DNA of 17,235 nucleotides. Source: Deltaproteobacteria bacterium (GTDB lineage Bacteria > Desulfobacterota > DSM-4660 > Desulfatiglandales > B25-G16). Below the pieces are notes generated by a model. It was not told the DNA's origin and searched no databases. It was given only the letters and a program-made list of their open reading frames with translations. Of this stretch, positions 9,359-17,083 are shown piece by piece. Position numbers and translations under genes: made by a program. Position 1 is the stretch's first letter, and each line of letters opens with the position of its first letter. Location of the stretch: contig JAGYMO010000197.1 in assembly GCA_018400255.1 (NCBI GenBank), positions 1-17,235 on the forward strand, in the 5' to 3' direction.

Positions 9359-9494
9359 ATACATGAGATGATATCTTAAGGCATTTTTATAAAATTATAT
9401 TTGGTGAGCATGTTAGCAGGGTTAGCCAGAATGCAGAAAGATGATTTTTATGAGATAATGTGGCATGATATGTTGAAATTGAGGGGGAAGATAG

Positions 9495-10730
9495 TTGAGC
9501 AAAGTATATGATGTATTTCAGGAAAGGGGTTTTATTGAACAAGTTACCGATGAAAAGGCCCTGAGACACCTTTTAGAGAAGCCTGTTAGTTGTTATATAG
9601 GATTCGACCCGACGGCGAAAAGCCTGCATATTGGAAGCCTGCTGCCTATCATGTCACTCGCCCACATGCAGAAAGGGGGCCACAGGCCAATAGCCCTGGT
9701 TGGTGGAGGTACTGCCCTTGTGGGTGATCCAAGCGGTAAGGATCAGGCAAGGCCGGTTATGACGAGAGAGGAAATAGACAAGAATGCTGAGGGAATAAGG
9801 ATGCAGTTGTCTAATTTTTTAGACTTCAGTAATGACAGAGCCCTTATGCTTAATAATGCTGATTGGCTGGCGCCTTTAATCTATATAGATTTTTTAAGGG
9901 ATATAGGCAGGCATTTTAGTGTAAACCGTATGTTGACGGCTGAAAGTTATCGCCAAAGATTGGAGACCGGCCTAAGTTTTTTAGAGTTTAATTATATGTT
10001 ACTGCAGGCCTATGATTTTTGGTATTTATCAAAAAATTATCATTGTCTCTTGCAGATGGGTGGAAATGATCAGTGGGGGAATATTTTAGCAGGTGTTGAT
10101 CTTACAAGGAGGTTAGAAGGTTATTCAATAGAAGGATTGACTTTTCCACTTATAACTACGGCTGATGGATCTAAGATGGGGAAAACCCAAAGTGGCGCTG
10201 TTTGGCTTGATCGTGAACTTACTTCACCATATGAGTATTACCAGTACTGGATAAATATAGATGATAGAGATGTAAAGAGGTTTCTTTCTTATTTTACATT
10301 TTTGCCGGTGGATGAAATAGAAAATCTTACGCGTGAAGGAGGGGAGTCGTTAATAGAGGCGAAAGGTGTATTGGCCTATGAGGCCACAAAAATTTGCCAT
10401 GGCAAAGACGAGGCAGATAAGGCAAAAAATGTATCACTTCAGCTTTTTGGAAAAACGGCTAAGGATAACCTTAAAGGGGCGCCATCTTATCAAGTGACCT
10501 ATGAGGAATTAAAAAAGGGTGTAGATGCCTATATCCTTCTAACTGAAGCAGGTTTATGCAAAACAAGAGGTGAGGCAAGGAGGCTAATATCTCAGGGCGG
10601 GGCGTATATTAATGGAGAAAAGGTGCCATCCTTTGATACTATAGTCGGAGTAGATTACTTAAAGGATAGTACTATCTTGCTCCGGGCAGGAAAAAAGAAA
10701 TACTGTATAGTAAAGATTCATAATGTATGA
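9495..10730 (+). CDS. tyrS: Tyrosyl-tRNA synthetase
   Basis: Cytoplasmic class I aminoacyl-tRNA synthetase that attaches tyrosine to tRNA-Tyr. The 411 residues fit the family. The HIGH-type signature is HIGS at 45-48 and the KMSKS-type loop is KMGKT at 227-231. The tyrosine-site segment YMLLQAYDFWYL and the GGNDQWGN motif are intact. A C-terminal S4 RNA-binding domain runs from about 347 (ILLTEAGLCKTRGEARRLI). The start is TTG, supported by a strong GAGGGGG ribosome site at 9481-9487, 7 bases upstream, and by the lack of any usable in-frame ATG before the catalytic domain. A 136-base gap separates it from surA, with no clear terminator or promoter there, and the rpoH-like gene follows 51 bases after the stop. 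Confidence 0.98.
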   Translation: MSKVYDVFQERGFIEQVTDEKALRHLLEKPVSCYIGFDPTAKSLHIGSLLPIMSLAHMQKGGHRPIALVGGGTALVGDPSGKDQARPVMTREEIDKNAEGIRMQLSNFLDFSNDRALMLNNADWLAPLIYIDFLRDIGRHFSVNRMLTAESYRQRLETGLSFLEFNYMLLQAYDFWYLSKNYHCLLQMGGNDQWGNILAGVDLTRRLEGYSIEGLTFPLITTADGSKMGKTQSGAVWLDRELTSPYEYYQYWINIDDRDVKRFLSYFTFLPVDEIENLTREGGESLIEAKGVLAYEATKICHGKDEADKAKNVSLQLFGKTAKDNLKGAPSYQVTYEELKKGVDAYILLTEAGLCKTRGEARRLISQGGAYINGEKVPSFDTIVGVDYLKDSTILLRAGKKKYCIVKIHNV

Positions 10731-10740
10731 TTTATCGTAG

Positions 10741-10773
10741 GGTAAAAGTTCACGTTTTTTACCAATATTTTTG
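10741..10773 (+). terminator. Weak AT-rich hairpin with T run between tyrS and rpoH
   Basis: Arms GGTAAAA (10741-10747) and TTTTACC (10757-10763) pair perfectly over 7 bases with a 9-base loop, followed by AATATTTTT. It could be a weak or attenuating terminator after tyrS. Because it ends about 20 bases before the rpoH start, it could also act as a structured leader. The stem is mostly A-T, so efficiency is doubtful. Confidence 0.35.
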
Positions 10774-10781
10774 TATTGCGT

Positions 10782-11753
10782 ATGTCTAATAAAATAAAAC
10801 GAAAAGATAAGCCTAAAGCAGAACATGATCTGCCTAAAAAAAGTGAGCAAGATCTTCGTCCTGTTCCAAAGGCAAGGGAGAAATGGGATTTAGTCTCTTA
10901 TGATCCTTTGCAGATGTATTTATGGGAGGTAAGAAGATACAAATTGCTCAGCAAAGAGGAGGAGATAGCCCTTGCCACTCGGTATAGGGAAAATCACGAT
11001 AAAGATGCCGCACATAAGCTTATCCTGTCAAACCTAAGATTAGTGGTGAAAATTGCAATGGATTTCCATAAGCATTGGATGAAAAATCTTATGGATTTGA
11101 TTCAGGAAGGAAATATTGGCCTAATGCAGGCAGTTAAAAAATTTGATCCTTATAAGGGGATCAAGTTTTCTTATTATGCCTCATTTTGGATAAAAGCCTA
11201 TATTTTGAAATTTATAATGGAGAATTGGAAGCTGGTCAAGATTGGAACTACCCAGGCCCAGAGAAAGCTTTTTTTTAATCTTGCCAGAGAAAAGGAAAGG
11301 CTTTTGGCTCTGGGTTATGAACCTGAGCCAAAACTTCTAGCAGAAAGACTGGATGTAAAGAAAGATGAAATTATAGAAATGGGACAGCGATTAGGCTCTT
11401 GGGAAGTTTCGATTGATTCGCCGGTTAGGGAGGACTCGAACCAGGATTACAGTTCTTTTCTGCCTTCAAAGGAAATGGAGATTGACGAACAGATTTCTCT
11501 TGAGGAGCGAAGGAGATTGCTTCGTGAAAAGTTAGAAGAGTTTAGAAACACACTTTCTGAGAAGCAGAGGGATATATTTGATAGTAGAATATTGGCAGAA
11601 GAACCTATGACACTCCAGGAACTTGGAGATAAATACAACATATCAAGAGAAAGAATCCGCCAGATACAGGAGAAAATCCTTAAAAAGACTAAGGCATGGT
11701 TAATGGCAAATATTCCTAATTTTGAAGAAAATTTTTTAGATTTATTAGAATGA
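10782..11753 (+). CDS. rpoH: RpoH-type (sigma-32 family) RNA polymerase sigma factor
   Basis: Group 3/heat-shock-like sigma-70 family factor directing RNA polymerase to stress promoters. Of 323 residues, region 1.2/2 begins near MYLWEVRRYKLLSKEEE. Region 2.2 has DLIQEGNIGLMQAVKKFDP and region 2.4 has YYASFWIKAYI. Region 4.2 carries the helix-turn-helix LQELGDKYNISRERIRQIQ near the C-terminus. The diagnostic RpoH box appears at 160-168 as QRKLFFNLA, matching the usual QRKLFFNLR except for the last residue. The first ~35 residues are unusually lysine-rich. ATG 10782 is chosen; TTG 10776 is two codons upstream. Neither has a visible Shine-Dalgarno sequence, and an AT-rich hairpin sits just upstream. 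The stop overlaps the start of the TPR gene. Deltaproteobacteria often carry several RpoH paralogues, so this may be a specialised one. Confidence 0.9.
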   Translation: MSNKIKRKDKPKAEHDLPKKSEQDLRPVPKAREKWDLVSYDPLQMYLWEVRRYKLLSKEEEIALATRYRENHDKDAAHKLILSNLRLVVKIAMDFHKHWMKNLMDLIQEGNIGLMQAVKKFDPYKGIKFSYYASFWIKAYILKFIMENWKLVKIGTTQAQRKLFFNLAREKERLLALGYEPEPKLLAERLDVKKDEIIEMGQRLGSWEVSIDSPVREDSNQDYSSFLPSKEMEIDEQISLEERRRLLREKLEEFRNTLSEKQRDIFDSRILAEEPMTLQELGDKYNISRERIRQIQEKILKKTKAWLMANIPNFEENFLDLLE

Positions 11754-13486
11754 ATAAAAAACGTAAAAAATTCTTTGGCTTTTTAATTCCCCTTTTAATT
11801 GTCCTATCGTGCAGTAATATAGAGGAAAAAACCTTTCCTGCAAAAGACTTTAGGCCCTCTGAGGAAGCCAATAAAAATGATCTCCATTACGCCTATAAAA
11901 ATTACATACTGGCCTGTTTGGCTTTAAACACCGGTAACTTTAATGAGGCTGAAAATTATTTAAAAGATGCTATCCAGTATGATAATAGCTCAGCCTATCT
12001 GCTCGCAAAGCTAGCAAATTTACTTGTTGAAGCTGGAAAGCCAAAAGAGGCCCTTAGTTATGTTGAGAAGGCAGTTAATATAGAGCCTAACGATACTGTT
12101 TTTCGAACTTTACTCGCAGATGTTTATTCACAGCTTGAGAAATTTGACCTGGCTGTTTCTCAATACAGGGAGATTCTCTTAAGAGAGCCGGAAAATAAGG
12201 ATATAAGACTTAATTTAGCAGCCCATTTAATGGGGCTAAAGGAATTTGGCGCTGCCTTAGTGGAACTATCGATACTTATTAAGAATGAACCCGATTCTTT
12301 AATGGCCTATTATTACAGGGGTAAGACATACATAGAGCTAAAGGATTATGAAAATGCGAAAATAGCATTCCTTAAGGCAATTGATATTAACCCGGAGTTT
12401 CCTCCAGCGCTTTTTGAATTGGCCGATATCTATAGCAGTATAGGCCAGCCGAATGATGCAATAATTACCTATAAAAAAATACTAGATCTTTATCCTTCCA
12501 ACATAATAGCAAGGGAAAAGCTTATAGAACTCTATTATGATTCGGGCTACGATGAGCTTGCAGACAAGTATGTTAATGAAATAAAAAGGATAATAAATCC
12601 TGGAGATATAGAAAGAAAGAGATTGGGGCTTATATATTTGAGGCATGAGAGATATGAAGAATCTATATCGGAATTTAAATCAATATTGGCTTTATGGCCT
12701 AATAACCAGGAGGCCCTGTATTATTTAGGTGCAGCCATGGAGGAAAGTGGAGATTTAGATAATTCGTACAAAACTTTTGATTCCATAAAATTTGATAGCG
12801 AATATTTTATAAGATCTAAAATACATATGGCATATATTTTAGGAAAACAAGACAAATCCGAACAGGCAAAAATACTTCTCAAAGAAACGATAAAGAAAAA
12901 ACCAGATAAGCCCGAACTCTATTTAATGCTAGAATCTATATATGAAAAGGAGAAAGATTATCTTAGTGCCAGAAATACATTAGAGGATGGGCTTAAATAC
13001 AATGAAAATAATACAGACCTTCTTTTCAGCCTTGGGGTTGTCTTGGATAAATTGGGGGAAAATGAAAAGTGCATAAAGCACATGGAGTTGGTTATAAGTA
13101 TAGAGCCTAATCATGCAGAGGCCCTTAACTACATTGGGTACACTTATGCTGACAGGGGTATAAACCTTGATAGGGCACAAGAATTAATTGAACGGGCGAT
13201 AAAAAACAGACCTGATGCCGGTTTTATTATAGACAGCCTTGGATGGCTGTACTTTAAGAAAGGGTATTATGATAAGGCAATAGTAGAATTGAAGAAGGCC
13301 GTAAACTTGTCACCGAATGATGCAGCTATTAAAGAACATTTAGGCGATGTCTATTATAAGATTAATCATTTTATAAATGCCCTGGAGATTTACAAGGATA
13401 TTCTTTCCTTAGAAAATGCGGAAGTAGATCGGCTGCATCAAAAAATAGATGAAATTGAAAAACAGATTAATGGTGATACACATTGA
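11750..13486 (+). CDS. TPR-repeat lipoprotein (LbcA/PA4667-like)
   Basis: A 578-residue tetratricopeptide-repeat protein, predicted to be exported and lipidated: MNKKRKK, a hydrophobic core, then VLSC as a lipobox-like site (Cys21). Almost the whole mature protein (about 45-560) is TPR helices, some fourteen repeats by eye, ending in a charged coiled-coil tail. The block NYIGYTYADRGINLDRAQEL followed by DSLGWLYFKKG resembles the conserved C-terminal repeats of the proteobacterial TPR lipoprotein encoded next to lolB. In Pseudomonas the member PA4667 (LbcA) tethers the periplasmic protease CtpA. Here too a LolB-like gene follows. Start and stop overlaps (ATGA with rpoH, TTGA with the next gene) and the lack of its own ribosome site indicate translational coupling. 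A scaffold role in envelope assembly or proteolysis is inferred. Confidence 0.85.
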   Translation: MNKKRKKFFGFLIPLLIVLSCSNIEEKTFPAKDFRPSEEANKNDLHYAYKNYILACLALNTGNFNEAENYLKDAIQYDNSSAYLLAKLANLLVEAGKPKEALSYVEKAVNIEPNDTVFRTLLADVYSQLEKFDLAVSQYREILLREPENKDIRLNLAAHLMGLKEFGAALVELSILIKNEPDSLMAYYYRGKTYIELKDYENAKIAFLKAIDINPEFPPALFELADIYSSIGQPNDAIITYKKILDLYPSNIIAREKLIELYYDSGYDELADKYVNEIKRIINPGDIERKRLGLIYLRHERYEESISEFKSILALWPNNQEALYYLGAAMEESGDLDNSYKTFDSIKFDSEYFIRSKIHMAYILGKQDKSEQAKILLKETIKKKPDKPELYLMLESIYEKEKDYLSARNTLEDGLKYNENNTDLLFSLGVVLDKLGENEKCIKHMELVISIEPNHAEALNYIGYTYADRGINLDRAQELIERAIKNRPDAGFIIDSLGWLYFKKGYYDKAIVELKKAVNLSPNDAAIKEHLGDVYYKINHFINALEIYKDILSLENAEVDRLHQKIDEIEKQINGDTH

Positions 13487-14289
13487 TTTTTGAGAAAAAA
13501 TTGAAGGATATTATACTATATATAATTTTTGCTTTCTTATTTTTACAATTAGGATGCTCTACATTAAAACAGCCTGTCGAAACTAAACCCCTTTTTCATA
13601 AAGATGCTGCCCAAATGTTATCCTATCTACAAGGACAGAATAGTAATGTGGAAAGTTTTCAAGGTATTGGGAGGGTAAGTGTCAATAGTGGCAGAAGCGA
13701 ATTAGAATCAAGCTTGTTTATAGCAGGCAAAAGCCCTTTTAAGGCGAGACTCGAAATCACTCATTTTTGGGGAAAGCCTCTTATCCATATAGTAATTGAT
13801 GGGAGAGATGTATCAGTGTTGTCTCTAACAGAGAAAAAATTTTTTCGGTGCCATGACGGCTACCTGGACATTGACCATATCTTTCTATCGAGGCTCGATA
13901 CTAAGATTATATGGGGTATATTAGCCGGGAGGGTGCCTATTTTAGATGAAGTTGTGAAGGCAGTTGGGTATAAAGAGAATGAAATTTTGCTTTTCAATAG
14001 TAGTGGTCAAATTATAGAAAGGATTCTCTTTAGCTTTAGCCCTATTGTAGCAAAGGAAATTTATTTTCCTTTAAAAGAAATTACAATAAACCTCTCTGAA
14101 TTCAGAAGAATGAATTCCGGATATTTACCATTAAAGATTGAAATAATCGAAGAAAAACCGGATAGGGCAATAAAGATACAATACAAAGATTTTGAGATTG
14201 GTAATCAGATTCCCGATGAGATTTTTTATTTGGCGCCCCTTCCCGGGTATGAAGTTATTGAGGTTGGTAAGACCTTAAAGACACATTAA
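13483..14289 (+). CDS. LolB-like / DUF4292 outer-membrane lipoprotein
   Basis: 268 residues. The N-terminus has a basic start, a hydrophobic stretch and LQLGC, a lipobox-like end with Gln at -3 (Cys25), so it is a probable lipoprotein. The body is a LolB/LolA-type beta fold of the DUF4292 kind: VESFQGIGRVSVNSGRS at the start, alternating strands with FKARLEITHFWGKPLIHIVI, and a C-terminal IQYKDFEIGNQIPDEIFYL, the usual ending of this family. LolB receives lipoproteins from LolA and inserts them in the outer membrane; that role here is inferred from fold and position beside the TPR lipoprotein. The TTG start at 13483 overlaps the TPR stop as TTGA. A second in-frame TTG at 13501 would still leave a signal peptide. 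It ends the plus-strand cluster, convergent with the minus-strand genes. Confidence 0.8.
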   Translation: MIFEKKLKDIILYIIFAFLFLQLGCSTLKQPVETKPLFHKDAAQMLSYLQGQNSNVESFQGIGRVSVNSGRSELESSLFIAGKSPFKARLEITHFWGKPLIHIVIDGRDVSVLSLTEKKFFRCHDGYLDIDHIFLSRLDTKIIWGILAGRVPILDEVVKAVGYKENEILLFNSSGQIIERILFSFSPIVAKEIYFPLKEITINLSEFRRMNSGYLPLKIEIIEEKPDRAIKIQYKDFEIGNQIPDEIFYLAPLPGYEVIEVGKTLKTH

Positions 14290-14378
14290 AGTAATCATAA
14301 GAAATTTAGGTTTGTGGCGTGCGCATTAAGGAATTTTAAGGGATTATTTTTCGTTTTTTATAAAAGAATAAGCTATGT

Positions 14379-14417
14379 ATTCAACTATACTATTGGTTTA
14401 GCAAAGTATTGTTGAAT
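14379..14417. repeat. Imperfect 13-base inverted repeat in the convergent intergenic region
   Basis: Arms ATTCAACTATACT (14379-14391) and AGTATTGTTGAAT (14405-14417) are reverse complements with one mismatch around a 13-base loop. It lies between the ends of two convergent gene sets and would form the same hairpin on either transcript. No T run follows on either strand, so it is not a classic intrinsic terminator; it may stabilise 3' ends. Confidence 0.5.
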
Positions 14418-14449
14418 TCCATAGATTTATAGCGACTAAGGGCAAGAAG

Positions 14450-14632
14450 CTATAGTTTACGAACATACTCTTTTAAATTTTTTCTTATAAAAATGTAACA
14501 ACCTATAGCGGCTACAGTACCAATAATGAATATTATCTTACTATCGAAGACGATGCCACATGCAATAATGGCTGCGCTAAGCAGACAAAAGACGATTGTC
14601 AGATAATTCTTTTTAAAAAATAGGTCAGGCAT
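14450..14632 (-). CDS. Small two-helix membrane protein of unknown function
   Basis: About 60 residues from ATG 14632 (a TTG at 14644 is also in frame). The pattern is that of a real inner-membrane protein: a basic start (FFKKNY), a hydrophobic helix (LTIVFCLLSAAIIACGIVF), a short polar turn DSK, a second helix (IIFIIGTVAAIGCYIF) and a strongly basic tail (IRKNLKEYVRKL). I do not recognise a family. No good ribosome site is visible, and an intrinsic terminator separates it from the upstream EamA gene, so its expression depends on readthrough or an unseen promoter. It ends 160 bases from the convergent LolB-like gene. Confidence 0.5.
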   Translation of the reverse strand: MPDLFFKKNYLTIVFCLLSAAIIACGIVFDSKIIFIIGTVAAIGCYIFIRKNLKEYVRKL

Positions 14633-14664
14633 TAAGCGAACCAAAGGTTATAAATACAATCCGG

Positions 14665-14691
14665 AAAAAAAGCCTTATTGAAGCAGGCTTT
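14665..14691 (-). terminator. Rho-independent terminator overlapping the end of the EamA gene
   Basis: On the minus strand AAAGCCT (14691-14685) and AGGCTTT (14675-14669) pair perfectly over 7 bases around a 9-base loop, and the T run continues through 14665, giving seven consecutive Ts. The 5' arm lies in the last sense codons and the stop codon (14677-14675) borders the 3' arm, so the structure is partly coding. Confidence 0.75.
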
Positions 14692-15598
14692 GATTTGAAG
14701 GCACCCTCTCTCGTATATCGTAAATATTGGCTAAAAATACACCTAATAATACTATTATGCCACCTAAGCCTTGTAGCATACTAAGGGTTTCTCCTAAAAG
14801 CAACCATGCGCTTATTGCTGTTACAACTGGAATACCATTAATGAAAACAGATGCCTTAGTTGCGTGCACTTTAGTTAGTGCGTAATTGTAGCACAGAAAT
14901 CCACCGACTGTTGCAAAAATAGCTAGAAACGCAAGCGCCCAGAGTGATTGTATGCTAATTTTAGACCAGGGCATGCCTGGAAATTCCCATAGAAATGCCG
15001 GCATATAAAGCAAGGAAGCATAGATTATCTGCATGCTTGTAAACTCCAATGCAGAATGTTTTTTACCTAAATGCCTTGCAGATATTATATATAAAGACGC
15101 TGAAATTACAGCCCCAAAAATATAAAGATCGCCTAATAGGCTACCCTTTATCCCCAAACTACCTTTTAGATCTTCGCTGATTAATACTAAAATTCCTGCT
15201 ATAGATATACTCATGCCAATAAGATTTAGAGCGCTGCTATGCTCTTTCAAGAAAATAGTGGCAAATACCGTCACCACAACTGGTATGGTTGCAATAATCA
15301 GGGCTACCTTTGGTGCTGAAGTATGCTGTAACCCTATGGTTTCAAAAACAAAGTAAAGACCTGGCTCGAAAAGGGCCATCAAAAAGATTCTCATATGCTC
15401 TTTTTCTGTAAACTTCGGGAAGCCCCTTATTACTATTATGAAGAAAAATATACAAGACGCGAGGGCAAAACGGATGAATACAAGGGTAAATGTGGAGAAA
15501 CTTTCCAGGGCGAACTTTGTAGCCACAAATGAGAGACCCCAAAATAGCGTGGCGAAACTTAAGGCCAGATATGCCTTTAATCTAAAATTATCACTCAA
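14675..15598 (-). CDS. EamA-family (DMT superfamily) permease
   Basis: Inner-membrane protein of the drug/metabolite transporter superfamily, the group of RhaT/YdcZ-type exporters of amino acids or metabolites. The 307 residues show about ten hydrophobic helices in two EamA halves. The first begins LSFATLFWGLSFVATKFAL and the second near LGDLYIFGAVISASLYIISARHLGKK, with the typical ending INGIPVVTAISAWLLLGE. Substrate cannot be read from sequence. The start is TTG at 15598, preceded by GTGGAAAAG about 5 bases away; no in-frame ATG lies before the first helix. Transcription appears to stop at the terminator built into its 3' end. It is co-oriented with the YhhQ-like gene 218 bases upstream. 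Confidence 0.92.
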   Translation of the reverse strand: MSDNFRLKAYLALSFATLFWGLSFVATKFALESFSTFTLVFIRFALASCIFFFIIVIRGFPKFTEKEHMRIFLMALFEPGLYFVFETIGLQHTSAPKVALIIATIPVVVTVFATIFLKEHSSALNLIGMSISIAGILVLISEDLKGSLGIKGSLLGDLYIFGAVISASLYIISARHLGKKHSALEFTSMQIIYASLLYMPAFLWEFPGMPWSKISIQSLWALAFLAIFATVGGFLCYNYALTKVHATKASVFINGIPVVTAISAWLLLGETLSMLQGLGGIIVLLGVFLANIYDIRERVPSNQSLLQ

Positions 15599-15816
15599 TT
15601 TATCTTTTCCACTTTTTTATTAGAATAACCTTGACTACTCAGGTGGTGAGACTGGAGGTTATCAGCAGGGAAGGGTTGCTATTGCTTGTTTTGACGCAAT
15701 GTCTGATACGATAATCTGCTCTATTTTTACCAAAACGTATCAATTGTGCTTTTTGGACGGCTTCAGCCTTTAGTCTAAACCCCTTCAATCTGACTACGTG
15801 AGCAACCACAAATAGC

Positions 15817-16524
15817 TTACTCATGTGAAAATGTTAAAGGGTTGAACTTTGTATCGTAATCGTAAACATCAATGCCTTCGTGCCTTTTTAGAAAATTCAC
15901 TGCCATGTAGGTTATAGGGGTTGCAATGGCCTCATAGAGTGATTTTACAATCCACTGCGTAAGCACAGCTAAAAACAATGCCTCTATAGGCATTGTGCCG
16001 ATAAAAGATAGCGTGATAAAAACCATAGAATCCACACCCTGACCAATCAGAGTTGATGTTATAGTCCTTAGCCAGAGCATTCGTCCTTTTGTTGCTATCT
16101 TGATCTTGGCAAGCACAAACGAGTTGGAAAATTCACCTGTAAGGTATGCAAGGAATGATGCAGCAAGAATTCGCGGAGTATAACCAAGGATGCGTTCATA
16201 TGCAGCCTGACCATCCCAAAATGACGAGGCTGGTATCACTAACCCAATGTAAACTACAACCACCAAGAATAGATTACAAAAAAAGCCTAACCAGATTAAT
16301 CGTCTAGCCTGCCTATAGCCATAAACCTCCGTAAATACATCGCCTAAGATATAACTGATCGGAAAAATAATTATAGCGGCAGGCATAATCAAGCCAAATA
16401 CACTGATTAATTTGACTGCGGTAATGTTTGAAGTAATTAGGCATGTTATGAAGAGTGATACTAAAATAATAAAATACGAGGAATAGGCTTTTTGAGGATT
16501 ATCTGCACGTTTTGGTTGCAACAT
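15817..16524 (-). CDS. yhhQ: YhhQ/VUT-family transporter (queuosine precursor type)
   Basis: Integral membrane transporter of the VUT (DUF165) family; E. coli YhhQ imports the queuosine precursors preQ0/preQ1. The 235 residues show six or so hydrophobic helices with the family hallmarks: ILGDVFTEVYGYRQARRLIW, ASFLAYLTGEFSNSFVLAKIK and STLIGQGVDSMVFI. ATG 16524 is preceded by AGGAAGGA about 9 bases upstream. The queuosine assignment is a family-level one; other members are annotated simply as vitamin or precursor uptake proteins. I looked for a preQ1 riboswitch in the leader and did not find the consensus. A short imperfect hairpin (AAGCCT...AGGCCTT, minus strand around 16570) is present instead. 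It is isolated from queuosine synthesis genes here. Confidence 0.9.
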   Translation of the reverse strand: MLQPKRADNPQKAYSSYFIILVSLFITCLITSNITAVKLISVFGLIMPAAIIIFPISYILGDVFTEVYGYRQARRLIWLGFFCNLFLVVVVYIGLVIPASSFWDGQAAYERILGYTPRILAASFLAYLTGEFSNSFVLAKIKIATKGRMLWLRTITSTLIGQGVDSMVFITLSFIGTMPIEALFLAVLTQWIVKSLYEAIATPITYMAVNFLKRHEGIDVYDYDTKFNPLTFSHE

Positions 16525-17083
16525 ATTTTTGGTTCCTTCCTGTCATTAATAACCTTTATATAATTTTAAGGCCTCATATCCAGGCTTTTTCTTTTAAAAC
16601 ATTCTTGTCAATATCTCAATAGAAAAGGTAAGCAGGGACCTGTATTATTATTAGACTCTTATAGAATACGATTATAGATGAAATTTTGGAAAAAGATACC
16701 TTTGCCTTTAAAGAGACTTAGATTCTTAAAAATTGCCTTCAATTGCACTCATAGATCTTCGACCATTAAACGCCTCACTTCGCTGGAAAGAAAAGCCTAG
16801 TGCTTAACATACCTTCGCTGTGCCTTTCAAAGGGGACAGGAATGCTCAAACAAATCGCCCTTGCAGTTGTTTCGCTTCGACGACAGGATAAAAAGGAAAA
16901 AAGATAAAAACATAGTGCCTTATGAAGTCAATCTGTCAGTTTCTGTGACTTTATAAAGATTACAGGCTTATATCTTTACAGCTTTCAGAACATTTTTTTC
17001 TTTATATGCGATCTCTTAGCTGATATTCTAACCATATTTATAATCGTAGAATATTTATTTTTCAATTGAGTATTAGTTTTATT
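16525..17083. other. Gene-free 559-base stretch upstream of the YhhQ-like gene
   Basis: No reading frame above about 60 codons in any frame. AT-rich except for a patch at roughly 16770-16870 that is GC-richer and contains three CTTCGCT/TTCGCTTC motifs; both strands of this patch have short open runs interrupted by stops, as expected of a decayed coding or repeat element. A TTGACA on the minus strand (about 16605-16610) faces the YhhQ-like gene but has no well-spaced -10. The function of this stretch is unknown. Confidence 0.5.

Noticed and set aside
15639..15824. 61-codon minus-strand frame between the YhhQ-like and EamA genes, its ATG overlapping the YhhQ stop region
   Set aside because: The position would suit a coupled gene, but there is no ribosome site, the protein has no recognisable domain, helix pattern or family, and composition looks non-coding. 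Left out as unsupported.
16525..16620. preQ1 riboswitch upstream of the YhhQ-like transporter
   Set aside because: The short hairpin AAGCCT...AGGCCTT is present, but the loop and tail do not match the preQ1-I consensus (no CUACACCC-like segment) and I saw no larger preQ1-II or III structure.
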